A model generated the notes under the pieces. The model was not told the DNA's origin. It saw nothing but the letters and a program-made list of their open reading frames with translations, and did not search any database. Below, piece after piece: positions 40,659-48,702 of a stretch of DNA of 64,000 bases; the first letter of the stretch is position 1, and every line of letters starts with the position of its first letter. This DNA is from ZC4RG30 sp039917615 (lineage in GTDB: Bacteria; Pseudomonadota; Gammaproteobacteria; Steroidobacterales; Steroidobacteraceae), in contig JBDSJD010000029.1 of assembly GCA_039917615.1 (NCBI GenBank), positions 248,001 through 312,000 on the forward strand, in the 5' to 3' direction. The translations under genes and the position numbers were made by a program.

Positions 40659-43009
40659 TGCGTCGCGTCCAATCGTTGGCAGCCGGATGGGCCTTGCTGC
40701 TCGCAGCAAGCCCGCTCGTCGCCCAGGAATTGCGCACAGTAACGGAACGCTACTGCGCGGGATGCCACAACGCGGAGGATTGGGCCGGCGGACTGGACTT
40801 CGGTGCAGTGGACCATGCCCATGTGGGCAGTAATGCCCAGGTCTGGGAAAAGGTGGTGCTGAAGCTGCGTGCAGGCATGATGCCGCCGCCCGGCAAAGAG
40901 CGCCCATCGACAAAAGAGATCAACGCCATTGCGGTGCTGCTGGAAAAACGCCTCGATGCAGAAGGCGGCGGAGCTGTCGCCGGATCCGCGCTGCACCGGC
41001 TGAATCGCAGCGAATACGCCAACGCCATCCGCGACATCTTCGGTATGCGGGTCGATGTGAGCGGGCTGCTACCGCCGGACGACGCCAGCAATGGATTCGA
41101 CAACGTGGCAGCGGGGCTCGGCATCTCGCCGGCGCTGATTCAGGGCTACACCTCTGCGGCCCTGAAGCTGAGCCGCGCCGCGGTGGGCGACATGACTGCC
41201 ACCGAGTCCACCGTTGACTGGCAGAATCCCCCCAAACTTGTGCAGGACCGCCACCTGGACGGCATGCCGCTCGGATCCCATGGCGGCATTCGCATCGTCC
41301 ACAATTTTCCGCTGGATGCCGAGTACCGCATCAGTGTGCGCAGCGGGCGCGGGTTTCTCGGCGGGGGTGGGGGCGGGTTCGGTGGCGGGTTCGGTGGCGG
41401 GTTTGCTGGTGGGTTGGCAGGCGGGGCGGCCGGTGGACGTGGCGGCGGCGGATTTGATCGCAGCCCCACCACAATCACCGAGTTTGCGATCGATGGGCAG
41501 CGGGTGGAGCTGGGCACGCGCGATCAGCGGGTGCGGGTCAAAGCTGGCGAGCATGTGCTGACCGCCACTGTCTTCGACCTGAGGCGGCCGGCTGGCGTGA
41601 ACGAGATATATTCCAAATTCGGGGCGCCGGGCGGAATCGATTCCGTGGAGATTGCCGGGCCATTCAATGCCACGGGCCCCGGGGATACAGAAAGCAGGCG
41701 ACGCATCTTCAGTTGTCAGCCGCAATCCAGTGCCCAGGAGCGCGGCTGTGCAGAGCGCATCATCGTGGCTATCGCCTCCCGAGCTTTTCGCGCGCCACAG
41801 CGTCCCGAAGACCTGGCCGCCATTGTTCAGTTCTACGAACGTGGCTACGCCCAGGGCGGATTCGAATTCGGCATCCAGCAGGCTCTGTCGCGCATCCTGG
41901 TCGATCCGCGGTTCCTTTTCCGTTTCGAGGAAGTGCGAAGCTCTGCCACAGCCGGGGGCGCCTACCGCATCAGCGATATTGAACTCGCCTCGCGACTGTC
42001 GTTCTTCCTGTGGAGCAGCATCCCTGACCAGCAGCTGATTGATCTGGCGGTGAAACAGAGGCTGCACCTTCCCGAGGTGCTGACCGCACAGGTGCAACGC
42101 ATGCTGGCCGACAGTCGCGCCTATGCGCTGGTAGAGAATTTCGCAGGGCAGTGGCTGTTCCTGCGCCAACTTGCCAGCGTCACACCAGAGGTGGAAGGCT
42201 TCGACGAGAACCTGCGCCAGGGCTTCATCGAAGAAACACGTGCATTGGTAAACTCGGTGTTCACCCAGAATCGACCGCTGACCGAGTTACTGACTGCCGA
42301 CTACAGCTTCCTGAACGAGCGCCTGGCGCGGCATTACGGCATTGCCGATGTGTACGGCTCGCACCTGCGCAAGGTACAGCTGCCGGCCGGCACCCGCCGT
42401 CGGGGACTGCTCGGCCATGGCAGCATCCTCACCATCACCTCGACGGCAAGTCGCACCTCGCCCGTGATCCGCGGCGCCTGGATACTGGAAAATATCCTGG
42501 GCGCGCCACCGCCGGCGCCACCGCCCGGAGTGGAAACCAACATTGATGGCGACGGCACCAAGGTGCTTACCGCCTCCGTCCGGCAGCGACTGGAAGCCCA
42601 TCGCAACAATCCGTCCTGCGCGGCCTGCCACAGCGTGATTGATCCAGTGGGGTTTGCGCTGGAGAACTTCAATGCCATCGGTGCCTGGCGCGAGCGGGAT
42701 GGCGATGCAATCGTCGATGCCAGTGGCACGCTGGTGGATGGCACGAAGGTCGCCGGTCCCGAGGATCTCACGGCGGCATTGTTGGCGCGCACGCGGATGT
42801 TCGTTACCACCTTCACCGAGAAAATGATGACCTATGCGCTCGGCAGGGCGATCGACTATCGTGACATGCCCGCCGTGCGCAAGATCGTCAACAGCGCCGA
42901 AAATGGCGACTTCAGGACCAGCGCGCTGATCCTGGGGGTTGTCCAGAGCGCTCCGTTTCAACAGGGCGCTGTAGAGCCCGCAACTTCGCGCGTCGTAGCG
43001 CGGGAATAA
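40658..43009 (+). CDS. DUF1592-type exported protein with N-terminal cytochrome c motif
   Basis: Large periplasmic protein, 783 residues, of the planctomycete cytochrome c/DUF1587-DUF1592-DUF1588-DUF1585 architecture. The signal is WALLLAASPLVAQ. A haem c motif CAGCH is at 33-37. A DUF1587 segment appears as LHRLNRSEYANAIRDIFG near 112. DUF1592/1588 segments include ISDIELASRLSFFLWSSIPDQ, then EWLFLRQL-like GQWLFLRQLA and LTADYSFLNERLARHYGI. A second CAACH is at 654-658 in NNPSCAACHSVIDPVGF. Near 234-270 a glycine-rich insert is encoded by five 12-base repeats. Probably electron transfer or polymer oxidation in the periplasm; no confirmed activity is known. The next gene, DUF1552, is a regular partner. 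Confidence 0.86.
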   Translation: MRRVQSLAAGWALLLAASPLVAQELRTVTERYCAGCHNAEDWAGGLDFGAVDHAHVGSNAQVWEKVVLKLRAGMMPPPGKERPSTKEINAIAVLLEKRLDAEGGGAVAGSALHRLNRSEYANAIRDIFGMRVDVSGLLPPDDASNGFDNVAAGLGISPALIQGYTSAALKLSRAAVGDMTATESTVDWQNPPKLVQDRHLDGMPLGSHGGIRIVHNFPLDAEYRISVRSGRGFLGGGGGGFGGGFGGGFAGGLAGGAAGGRGGGGFDRSPTTITEFAIDGQRVELGTRDQRVRVKAGEHVLTATVFDLRRPAGVNEIYSKFGAPGGIDSVEIAGPFNATGPGDTESRRRIFSCQPQSSAQERGCAERIIVAIASRAFRAPQRPEDLAAIVQFYERGYAQGGFEFGIQQALSRILVDPRFLFRFEEVRSSATAGGAYRISDIELASRLSFFLWSSIPDQQLIDLAVKQRLHLPEVLTAQVQRMLADSRAYALVENFAGQWLFLRQLASVTPEVEGFDENLRQGFIEETRALVNSVFTQNRPLTELLTADYSFLNERLARHYGIADVYGSHLRKVQLPAGTRRRGLLGHGSILTITSTASRTSPVIRGAWILENILGAPPPAPPPGVETNIDGDGTKVLTASVRQRLEAHRNNPSCAACHSVIDPVGFALENFNAIGAWRERDGDAIVDASGTLVDGTKVAGPEDLTAALLARTRMFVTTFTEKMMTYALGRAIDYRDMPAVRKIVNSAENGDFRTSALILGVVQSAPFQQGAVEPATSRVVARE
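41375..41434 (+). repeat. 12-base tandem repeat (five units) encoding a glycine-rich insert
   Basis: Units are at 41375-41386, 41387-41398 (identical), 41399-41410, 41411-41422 and 41423-41434 (diverged). Each begins with GGG and encodes a four-residue GFGG-like block inside the DUF1592 protein. The coding strand here and just upstream is extremely G-rich, with several GGG runs. Confidence 0.85.
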
Positions 43010-43020
43010 GGAAAAATGGC

Positions 43021-44337
43021 ATGAGCAGCTTCATCACCCGGCGACACATTTCCCGTCGTGCCATGTTGCGCGGCGCGGGCACCGCACTGGCACTGCCGCT
43101 GCTGGATTCCATGATCCCGGCGATGTCGGCCACGCCCCCGCCACGAGTCCGCTTCGGCTCGATCTATGTTCCACACGGAGCGACCATGTCGCGCTGGACA
43201 CCCAAGGACGCGGGCCGTGACTTCACCTTCAGCGAGATCCTGCAGCCACTGGCACCGTTTCGCGCGCAAATAAACGTGGTCTCGAACCTGGGGCTTCCGC
43301 TGGCCTATGGTGCCGGCGGCGCTACCGGCAACCACAATCGATCCATCGCTGCTTTCCTGAGCGGGGCCAAAGCAGTGGCGGGAGCGCAACCCAAGCTCGG
43401 CATTACCGTGGATCAGGTGGCTGTGAAACATCTTGGGCAGGGCACCCCGCTGCCGTCCCTGGAACTCATGATCGAGGACGCCAGCTTGAGCTGCGGCGAG
43501 GGTCTGAGTTGCGCGTATCGCAATACTCTGTCCTGGCAAGGCGAGTTGTCGCCGCTGCCCATGCAGAACAACCCGCAGGCGCTGTTCGAACAGCTTTTTG
43601 GCGACGGTGCGGACGCCGCGCAGCGAAGTGCGCGGCGCACCCAGGCGCTGAGCCTGCTGGATTCGGTGACGCACCAGATCAAGGATCTCGATCGCAAGCT
43701 GCCAGCCGCTGACCGCGAGCGCATGGATCGCTATGTCACCGATGTGCGCGAGATAGAGCGGCGCATCGCTCAGGCGGGCGAGGCCGTGGAGGGCCGCATC
43801 GCGGTGCCGGGCAAACCCAACCGCATTCCGGATGATTTGGAAGAACATATCAAGCTGATGTTTGACCTGCTTACTCTGGCCTGGCAGGCAGACATCACAC
43901 GCGTCAGCACCTTCTTGCTGGCCAAGGAGCTCAGTGGCGCCGTATATCCGAAGAGCACTGTCCGCGACTCATTTCACACCTTGTCGCATCATTCGAACAA
44001 CGAGGACAACAAGGCACGCTTCGCCGTGCTGAACAAGTACCACGTGGGGCTGTTCGCGTACTTCCTCGACAAGCTTGCCAAGCTTCCGGATGGCGACGGC
44101 AGCCTGCTTGATCACTCGCTGATCCTCTATGGCAGCGGCATGAGCGACGCCAATTCACACAACCACGATCCCCTGCCGATCGTGCTTGCGGGGCGGGCGG
44201 GCGGCTCAGTCGAAGGCAACCGTCACATCGTGCAGCAGCAGCTCACACCCATGTCGAACCTGTTGCTGGCGGTGCTGGGCAAACTGGGTTGTCCGGAAAC
44301 GGCGTTTGGCGACAGCACCGGGCCGCTGGCGATCTGA
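43021..44337 (+). CDS. DUF1552 family protein, Tat-exported
   Basis: Protein of 438 residues in the DUF1552 family, which accompanies DUF1592/DUF1588 proteins in planctomycetes, acidobacteria and some proteobacteria. A twin-arginine signal is present: RRHISRRAMLRGAGTALALPLL. Typical internal features are RFGSIYVPHGATMSRWTP, LGLPLAYGAGGATGNHNRSIAAFLSG in parts, and a metal-like end SLILYGSGMSDANSHNHDPLP. The helical middle (RRTQALSLLDSVTHQIKDLDRKL) is typical. It starts 11 bases after the DUF1592 stop. The fold resembles the alkaline phosphatase superfamily (DUF1501-like), but activity is unknown. Confidence 0.86.
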   Translation: MSSFITRRHISRRAMLRGAGTALALPLLDSMIPAMSATPPPRVRFGSIYVPHGATMSRWTPKDAGRDFTFSEILQPLAPFRAQINVVSNLGLPLAYGAGGATGNHNRSIAAFLSGAKAVAGAQPKLGITVDQVAVKHLGQGTPLPSLELMIEDASLSCGEGLSCAYRNTLSWQGELSPLPMQNNPQALFEQLFGDGADAAQRSARRTQALSLLDSVTHQIKDLDRKLPAADRERMDRYVTDVREIERRIAQAGEAVEGRIAVPGKPNRIPDDLEEHIKLMFDLLTLAWQADITRVSTFLLAKELSGAVYPKSTVRDSFHTLSHHSNNEDNKARFAVLNKYHVGLFAYFLDKLAKLPDGDGSLLDHSLILYGSGMSDANSHNHDPLPIVLAGRAGGSVEGNRHIVQQQLTPMSNLLLAVLGKLGCPETAFGDSTGPLAI

Positions 44338-44439
44338 TCACCAAAAAAAGCGCTTAGAAAAACCCGGGCTCATGCTCGGTCATTGCCTGCAATTCGGTCT
44401 TGCCTGCAATCGCTATCGAAAAATTACTGGAGATTAAAC

Positions 44440-45324
44440 ATGGACTTTCGTCGCAAGATGAATCTGCTGGTCACGCTGCTGCTGTTGTCGATTGGCTCCG
44501 CCGCCAGCGCGCAATCCCGACTCCAGCTGAGCGTGTACACAGGTCGTGGCGCCAACGGTTACGACGTCAATTCAACGCTGGTGTCCGGAGAAAAGGACAT
44601 GCTGTTGATCGACGCGCAGTTCACGCTCAGCGAGGCGCACAAGCTCGCGGCCGTGATCCTGGAGTCGAAGAAAAACCTCACAACCATTTACATCACGCAT
44701 CCGCACCCGGACCACATGTTCGGGCTGGCCGTGCTGAAACAGGCATTTCCGGCGGCGCGGATCCTGGCGATGCCGCAGACCGTGGCGGCCGCGAAGACTG
44801 GCTGGCCCTCGCGGCAGAAGGTCTGGGTGGCAACCTATGGCAACAACATACCGGGACCAGAGCCGGTGGCGCTCGAGGAACTGACCCAGCCATTTCTCAC
44901 GCTCGAGGGCGAGCAGTTTCCGGTCACCGGCCCGGTGGGCGGCAGCGACGGTCCGGGCAACAGCTTCGTGTACATCCCTTCGCTCAAGGCGGTCGTGACC
45001 GGCGATATCGTGTTCGATCACGCCTACTTCGGCGTGCAAAAGGACAAAGCGCGCGAGGAGTGGCTCAAATCCACCGACCAGATACTGGCCCTCAAGCCAG
45101 AGATCGTCGTGCCGGGGCACGAAGGGCCGGGCGCAACCCGCAACGCGGCCTCCATCGCGTTCATGAAAAAATACGTGGCCGACTGGGATGCCAACGTGGC
45201 CCGATCAAAGAATGCCGCTGAGATGCGTGCAAATGTGCTGAAGCAGTATCCCGGACTGGGCATGGAGTTCTCGCTCGACTCCCGCGTCACATCGTACTTC
45301 CCTCCCCCGGCGCAACCGCGATGA
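44440..45324 (+). CDS. Exported MBL-fold metallohydrolase
   Basis: Metallo-beta-lactamase superfamily protein of 294 residues. The start is ATG 44440, with GGAG eight bases upstream; in-frame sequence before it has no support. The signal is MNLLVTLLLLSIGSAASA. Metal ligands are ITHPHPDHMFG (H-x-H-x-D-H) and the aspartate of VVTGDIVFDHAYFG, then VPGHEGPG. The YDVNSTLVSGEKDMLLIDAQF start is usual for the family. The stop overlaps the following VOC gene start (ATGA), so the two are coupled. Substrate unknown. The 102 bases between the DUF1552 stop and this start show no gene. Confidence 0.87.
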   Translation: MDFRRKMNLLVTLLLLSIGSAASAQSRLQLSVYTGRGANGYDVNSTLVSGEKDMLLIDAQFTLSEAHKLAAVILESKKNLTTIYITHPHPDHMFGLAVLKQAFPAARILAMPQTVAAAKTGWPSRQKVWVATYGNNIPGPEPVALEELTQPFLTLEGEQFPVTGPVGGSDGPGNSFVYIPSLKAVVTGDIVFDHAYFGVQKDKAREEWLKSTDQILALKPEIVVPGHEGPGATRNAASIAFMKKYVADWDANVARSKNAAEMRANVLKQYPGLGMEFSLDSRVTSYFPPPAQPR

Positions 45325-46196
45325 ACGCACCCACCCGCCGTGAAGTGCTGAGCATGCTGGCGCTGGCGGGAGTGTCACTGCCCCAGTGGGCAGGCGAACA
45401 GCAGCGCGTACTGCCGCTGGATACGCCGGGCCTCGATCACCTGGATGTGATCGTGCCGGACGTCGAAAAAAGTGCTCGCTTCTATATGGGCCTGTTCCGC
45501 ACCACCCTGCATGCGCAGCCGTACCAGGGTGCATTCCGCTACTTCGTGCTGCTCGGGCCCCTGACAGAGAACCGCGCGGTGGGCTATCTCGCCGTGGGCG
45601 CATCCCGCGGTCGCGGCACGTACATCGGGCACTTCTGCACCTCGGTTGCCAACTGGCGGCGCGACAGCGCGGCGGTCTTTGCCCAGATGAAGGATCAATT
45701 TCGCACCGCGGGGTTCGGCGAATTCCCGGGCAGCACCGGCGTCGGCGGCATCTTTGATGATCCGGACGGCATCGAGATCCAGTTCCTGGGCTCGCCCGAC
45801 ACGCTGGTAACTGCGGCAGTGCCGTCCGAGCTCGTGCCGTGGCAACAGGGGCTGGTCACACCGCAGCGCGTTGAGTACGTGCAGCTGCAGGTCAGCGATC
45901 TGGACCGCTCGCTTGCGTACTACCGCATCCTTTACGGCAAGGAGAGTGCGCGCAAGAAGGACATGGCCACCTTCACGTTCCGCAACGGCTCGCGACTGAT
46001 ACTGGAAGATGCCTCGTATATGTACGGCAGCGCACAGCCGCGCATCAAGCGCTTCGGCATCCGGGTCGGGGCCTTCGACCGGGCGGCAGTTGCCGCCGCC
46101 GTTGTCGCGCTCGGTGGAAAAGTAGTCGGCGGCGAAGGCGCAGCACTCCGATTGCTCGACGTGGACGGCATAGAGCTCGAGCTGGTTCCCGGCTAA
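45321..46196 (+). CDS. Exported VOC-family (glyoxalase/extradiol dioxygenase-like) protein
   Basis: Protein of 291 residues with a twin-arginine-like leader (TRREVLSMLALAGVSLPQW). Two vicinal-oxygen-chelate modules follow: the first begins LDHLDVIVPDVEKSARFYMGLF near residue 40, the second RVEYVQLQVSDLDRSLAYYRILYG near 185. The first module ends with DDPDGIEIQFLG, and the second with LLDVDGIELELVPG; both have the E-x-[QE] metal-ligand pattern. The exported location is unusual for this superfamily. It overlaps the MBL gene by four bases and is followed six bases later by the DoxX-like gene. Substrate unknown. Confidence 0.82.
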   Translation: MNAPTRREVLSMLALAGVSLPQWAGEQQRVLPLDTPGLDHLDVIVPDVEKSARFYMGLFRTTLHAQPYQGAFRYFVLLGPLTENRAVGYLAVGASRGRGTYIGHFCTSVANWRRDSAAVFAQMKDQFRTAGFGEFPGSTGVGGIFDDPDGIEIQFLGSPDTLVTAAVPSELVPWQQGLVTPQRVEYVQLQVSDLDRSLAYYRILYGKESARKKDMATFTFRNGSRLILEDASYMYGSAQPRIKRFGIRVGAFDRAAVAAAVVALGGKVVGGEGAALRLLDVDGIELELVPG

Positions 46197-46202
46197 GCGG
46201 CC

Positions 46203-47390
46203 ATGAAGTACCCCATCTGGTATCTGCGACTTGTGTTCGCGAGCTGGATGATTATTGCCGGGCTGAACCACTTCATTCCGCTGTTCCGTCAGGGCATGGG
46301 CTCCCAGCCACTCAGCCAGGAGTTGATTGCGGCGCTGATCGACAGCCACCTGTTCGACATCGTCAAGGCTGTGGAGCTGATCGCAGGCATAGGCGTATTG
46401 ACGGGGCTCTTCAGCCCGCTGGCAGTCCTGCTTTGCATGCCCATCTCGTTCTGCGTGTTCTGGTGGGACGCGCCGCTTGAAGGGTGGGGTTCGCGCGCGG
46501 CAATTTTCGGTGCGGGAACGCTGGTGTGCAATGTGCTGCTGTGCCTCGCGTACATCAGGAACTACCGCACGATGTTCGCCCTGCGCGTCACGCCGCAAGC
46601 CCTGCAACAACTCGTGCTCGTCGGCCGCCTCGTCCTTGGCGTGTGGATGCTTGCCAACGGTGCCAATCATTTCTTCTTCGCGCAGTGGGCAGAGCCGACC
46701 GGAAGCGAGCCGCTGGCCATACAGCTGATGAACGCCTTCGTCCATTCGGGCTTGTTCGACGTCGCCATGATGATCGAGCTGGTTGCTGGCGCGCTGCTGC
46801 TTGGCGGCATTCTGGTTCCAGTTGCGCTGTGCGTGCTGATGCCGGTCTCTACCTGTGCCCTTTACTGGTCGGTGGGGCTGGAGTACCGGCCGCTCGGTGC
46901 ACTGCTGGCGCTCGCCGCTTTTGGTCTCAACGCCCTGCTGATGCTGGCCTATCTACACTACTACCGGGGCGCGCTGCAGCGGCACGCCCTGACGGCAGGT
47001 GAAACGGCCAAAAGCGAAGCGTTTGAATCCATGTATGTGTATGTCGGCGGGCGCACGTCACGCAGCCAATTCATAGCTGCAATGGTTACGCTGCTGCTGG
47101 TAGTGCTGCTCTACAAGTATCGGGTGCCGCGTAGCGGAATCTGGTCCATTGCGGTACTGCTCATCCCCGGCACCATCCTGCTTGCCCGACGTCTGCACGA
47201 CATGGGGCATTCCGCCTGGCTGCTGTTGCTTCCCCTTGCGCTGATAATCCCGAGCTTCACCCACTGGCTCGGCATCGCAAGCCTAGGCACTCAACTGCGT
47301 ACATTGCTGCCCACGATCGCGCTGGCGGTTGGCGCGGGCCTCATCCTTTGGGGTGCCTGGGCAGGGCGAGGCAAGAAGCTTCGACCTTGA
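46203..47390 (+). CDS. DoxX-DoxX-DUF805 fusion membrane protein
   Basis: Membrane protein of 395 residues with about twelve helices in three modules. Residues 1-120 (RLVFASWMIIAGLNHFIPLF, then VKAVELIAGIGVLTGLFSP) form a DoxX-like four-helix unit. Residues about 133-250 repeat the same unit (GRLVLGVWMLANGANHFFF, then MIELVAGALLLGGILVP). Residues about 273-395 match DUF805: GGRTSRSQFIAAM and the signature ARRLHDMGHSAWLLLLP. DoxX-type proteins are linked to quinone or thiosulfate oxidation or to membrane integrity; DUF805 has no known activity. The gene starts six bases after the VOC stop. The triple fusion in one reading frame is the notable feature. Confidence 0.82.
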   Translation: MKYPIWYLRLVFASWMIIAGLNHFIPLFRQGMGSQPLSQELIAALIDSHLFDIVKAVELIAGIGVLTGLFSPLAVLLCMPISFCVFWWDAPLEGWGSRAAIFGAGTLVCNVLLCLAYIRNYRTMFALRVTPQALQQLVLVGRLVLGVWMLANGANHFFFAQWAEPTGSEPLAIQLMNAFVHSGLFDVAMMIELVAGALLLGGILVPVALCVLMPVSTCALYWSVGLEYRPLGALLALAAFGLNALLMLAYLHYYRGALQRHALTAGETAKSEAFESMYVYVGGRTSRSQFIAAMVTLLLVVLLYKYRVPRSGIWSIAVLLIPGTILLARRLHDMGHSAWLLLLPLALIIPSFTHWLGIASLGTQLRTLLPTIALAVGAGLILWGAWAGRGKKLRP

Positions 47391-47392
47391 AC

Positions 47393-47416
47393 CTGCAGCT
47401 GCAGCTGCAGCTGCAG
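47393..47416. repeat. Four tandem CTGCAG units
   Basis: A perfect 24-base run of (CTGCAG)x4 begins two bases after the DoxX-DUF805 stop. Being palindromic, it can form hairpins or slip. No further copies were seen. Confidence 0.9.
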
Positions 47417-47523
47417 AAGGTTTGATGCAGGCCAGCCGGAGCAGACGATCCAGGTCGGGTTAGCGCGCGCGTTCTCCGTGCGCAATACGCATATAATCCA
47501 GCGCAATATCGAGGAGGGTGGCT

Positions 47524-48639
47524 ATGCGAAGAGTCATTGCGGCATTGGCGTTGCTCGCTGTTTCGTGCACTGGTGTATCCGCCGACAGCAGCCGCGGATC
47601 ACTCAACATCTATTACATCGACACCGAAGGTGGCCAAGCCACGCTCTTCGTGGGACCAACTGGTGAGTCGCTGCTGGTCGATAGCGGCAATGCCGGCACG
47701 CGGGATCTCTCGCGCATCGTCGAGACGCTGCACATGGCCGGCGTCAGCCGCATCGATCACATGTGGACCACGCATTATCACGGCGATCACGTCGGGTCCT
47801 TGCTCGAACTGGCCAAGCAGTTTCCGATCCAGCATTTCTACGATCACGGCGCGCCGAACGCGAACGACCGCACTGTTTCAGCGGCGTTCGTCACCGCCTA
47901 TGCGGAGCTCAGCCAGGGCAAGCGCAGCATCGTGAAGCCAGGTGACAAATTGAAAATGAGCGGGCTGGACATCACGACCGTGGCATCGGGCAATCAGCTC
48001 ATTCGCACGAACCTTGCGGGAGGCGGTCGCGCCAACGCGACCTGCGGCGGGGTGCAGCCCATGGACGAAAGTGCCAACGACAACGACGATTCGGCTGGCT
48101 TCGTGCTCGCATACGGCCGCTTTCGCACCGTGGACCTGGGTGATCTCACCTGGAATGCAGAGCTGAACCTGATGTGTCCGACGAACCGGATCGGCACCGT
48201 GGACCTCTACCTGACTTCGCACCATGGCCTCGCAATTTCGGGCTCATCTGCACTGGTGCACGCGCTGCAACCGCGGGTCGCCGTGATGAACAATGGCACG
48301 CGCAAGGGCGGCGACGCGAGCGCATTCCGTGTGCTGCTCGCATCGCCGGGCCTGGAAGATCTGTGGCAGCTGCATTGGGCCTACAACGCGGGACTCGAGA
48401 ACTCGCCGGCGATGTTCATCGCCAACGTGGACGACAACGCGACGATAGCGGGCGTGCTTACGCAGGCAGCTGCGGCCCCCCCCACCGGGGCCGGTCCTCC
48501 CGGCGGCCCGGGTGGGCGCGGCGGTCCCGCCTCCCACTCGCCGGCTTACCTCATCAAGGTTTCCGCACAGAAGGACGGCACGTTCACGGTGACTAACACC
48601 CGCAACGGCTTGAGCAAGACCTACCATCCGCGGCAGTAG
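47524..48639 (+). CDS. Exported MBL-fold hydrolase, ComEC-like core
   Basis: Metallo-beta-lactamase-fold protein of 371 residues with a signal peptide (IAALALLAVSCTGVSA). ATG 47524 is chosen because GAGGAGG ends six bases before it; an in-frame GTG at 47518 is the alternative. The core is LNIYYIDTEGGQATLFVGP, then the metal motif TTHYHGDHVGSLLEL. Later LYLTSHHGLAISGSSAL supplies another histidine, a pattern of the ComEC/Rec2-like group. A Pro/Gly-rich low-complexity stretch (GAGPPGGPGGRGGP) lies near 325. Substrate unknown; it is probably periplasmic. The DUF1080 gene follows 63 bases later. Confidence 0.84.
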   Translation: MRRVIAALALLAVSCTGVSADSSRGSLNIYYIDTEGGQATLFVGPTGESLLVDSGNAGTRDLSRIVETLHMAGVSRIDHMWTTHYHGDHVGSLLELAKQFPIQHFYDHGAPNANDRTVSAAFVTAYAELSQGKRSIVKPGDKLKMSGLDITTVASGNQLIRTNLAGGGRANATCGGVQPMDESANDNDDSAGFVLAYGRFRTVDLGDLTWNAELNLMCPTNRIGTVDLYLTSHHGLAISGSSALVHALQPRVAVMNNGTRKGGDASAFRVLLASPGLEDLWQLHWAYNAGLENSPAMFIANVDDNATIAGVLTQAAAAPPTGAGPPGGPGGRGGPASHSPAYLIKVSAQKDGTFTVTNTRNGLSKTYHPRQ

Positions 48640-48702
48640 CCAGGATCAACATCAATTGCAGGACATCACGAAGTCCCAACGTTCGTGCCCAGGGGATCAA
48701 AA

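Noticed and set aside
47393..47416. CTGCAG repeats considered as a CRISPR or mobile-element end
   Set aside because: Only four hexamers in tandem, no spacers, no nearby transposase or target-site duplication.
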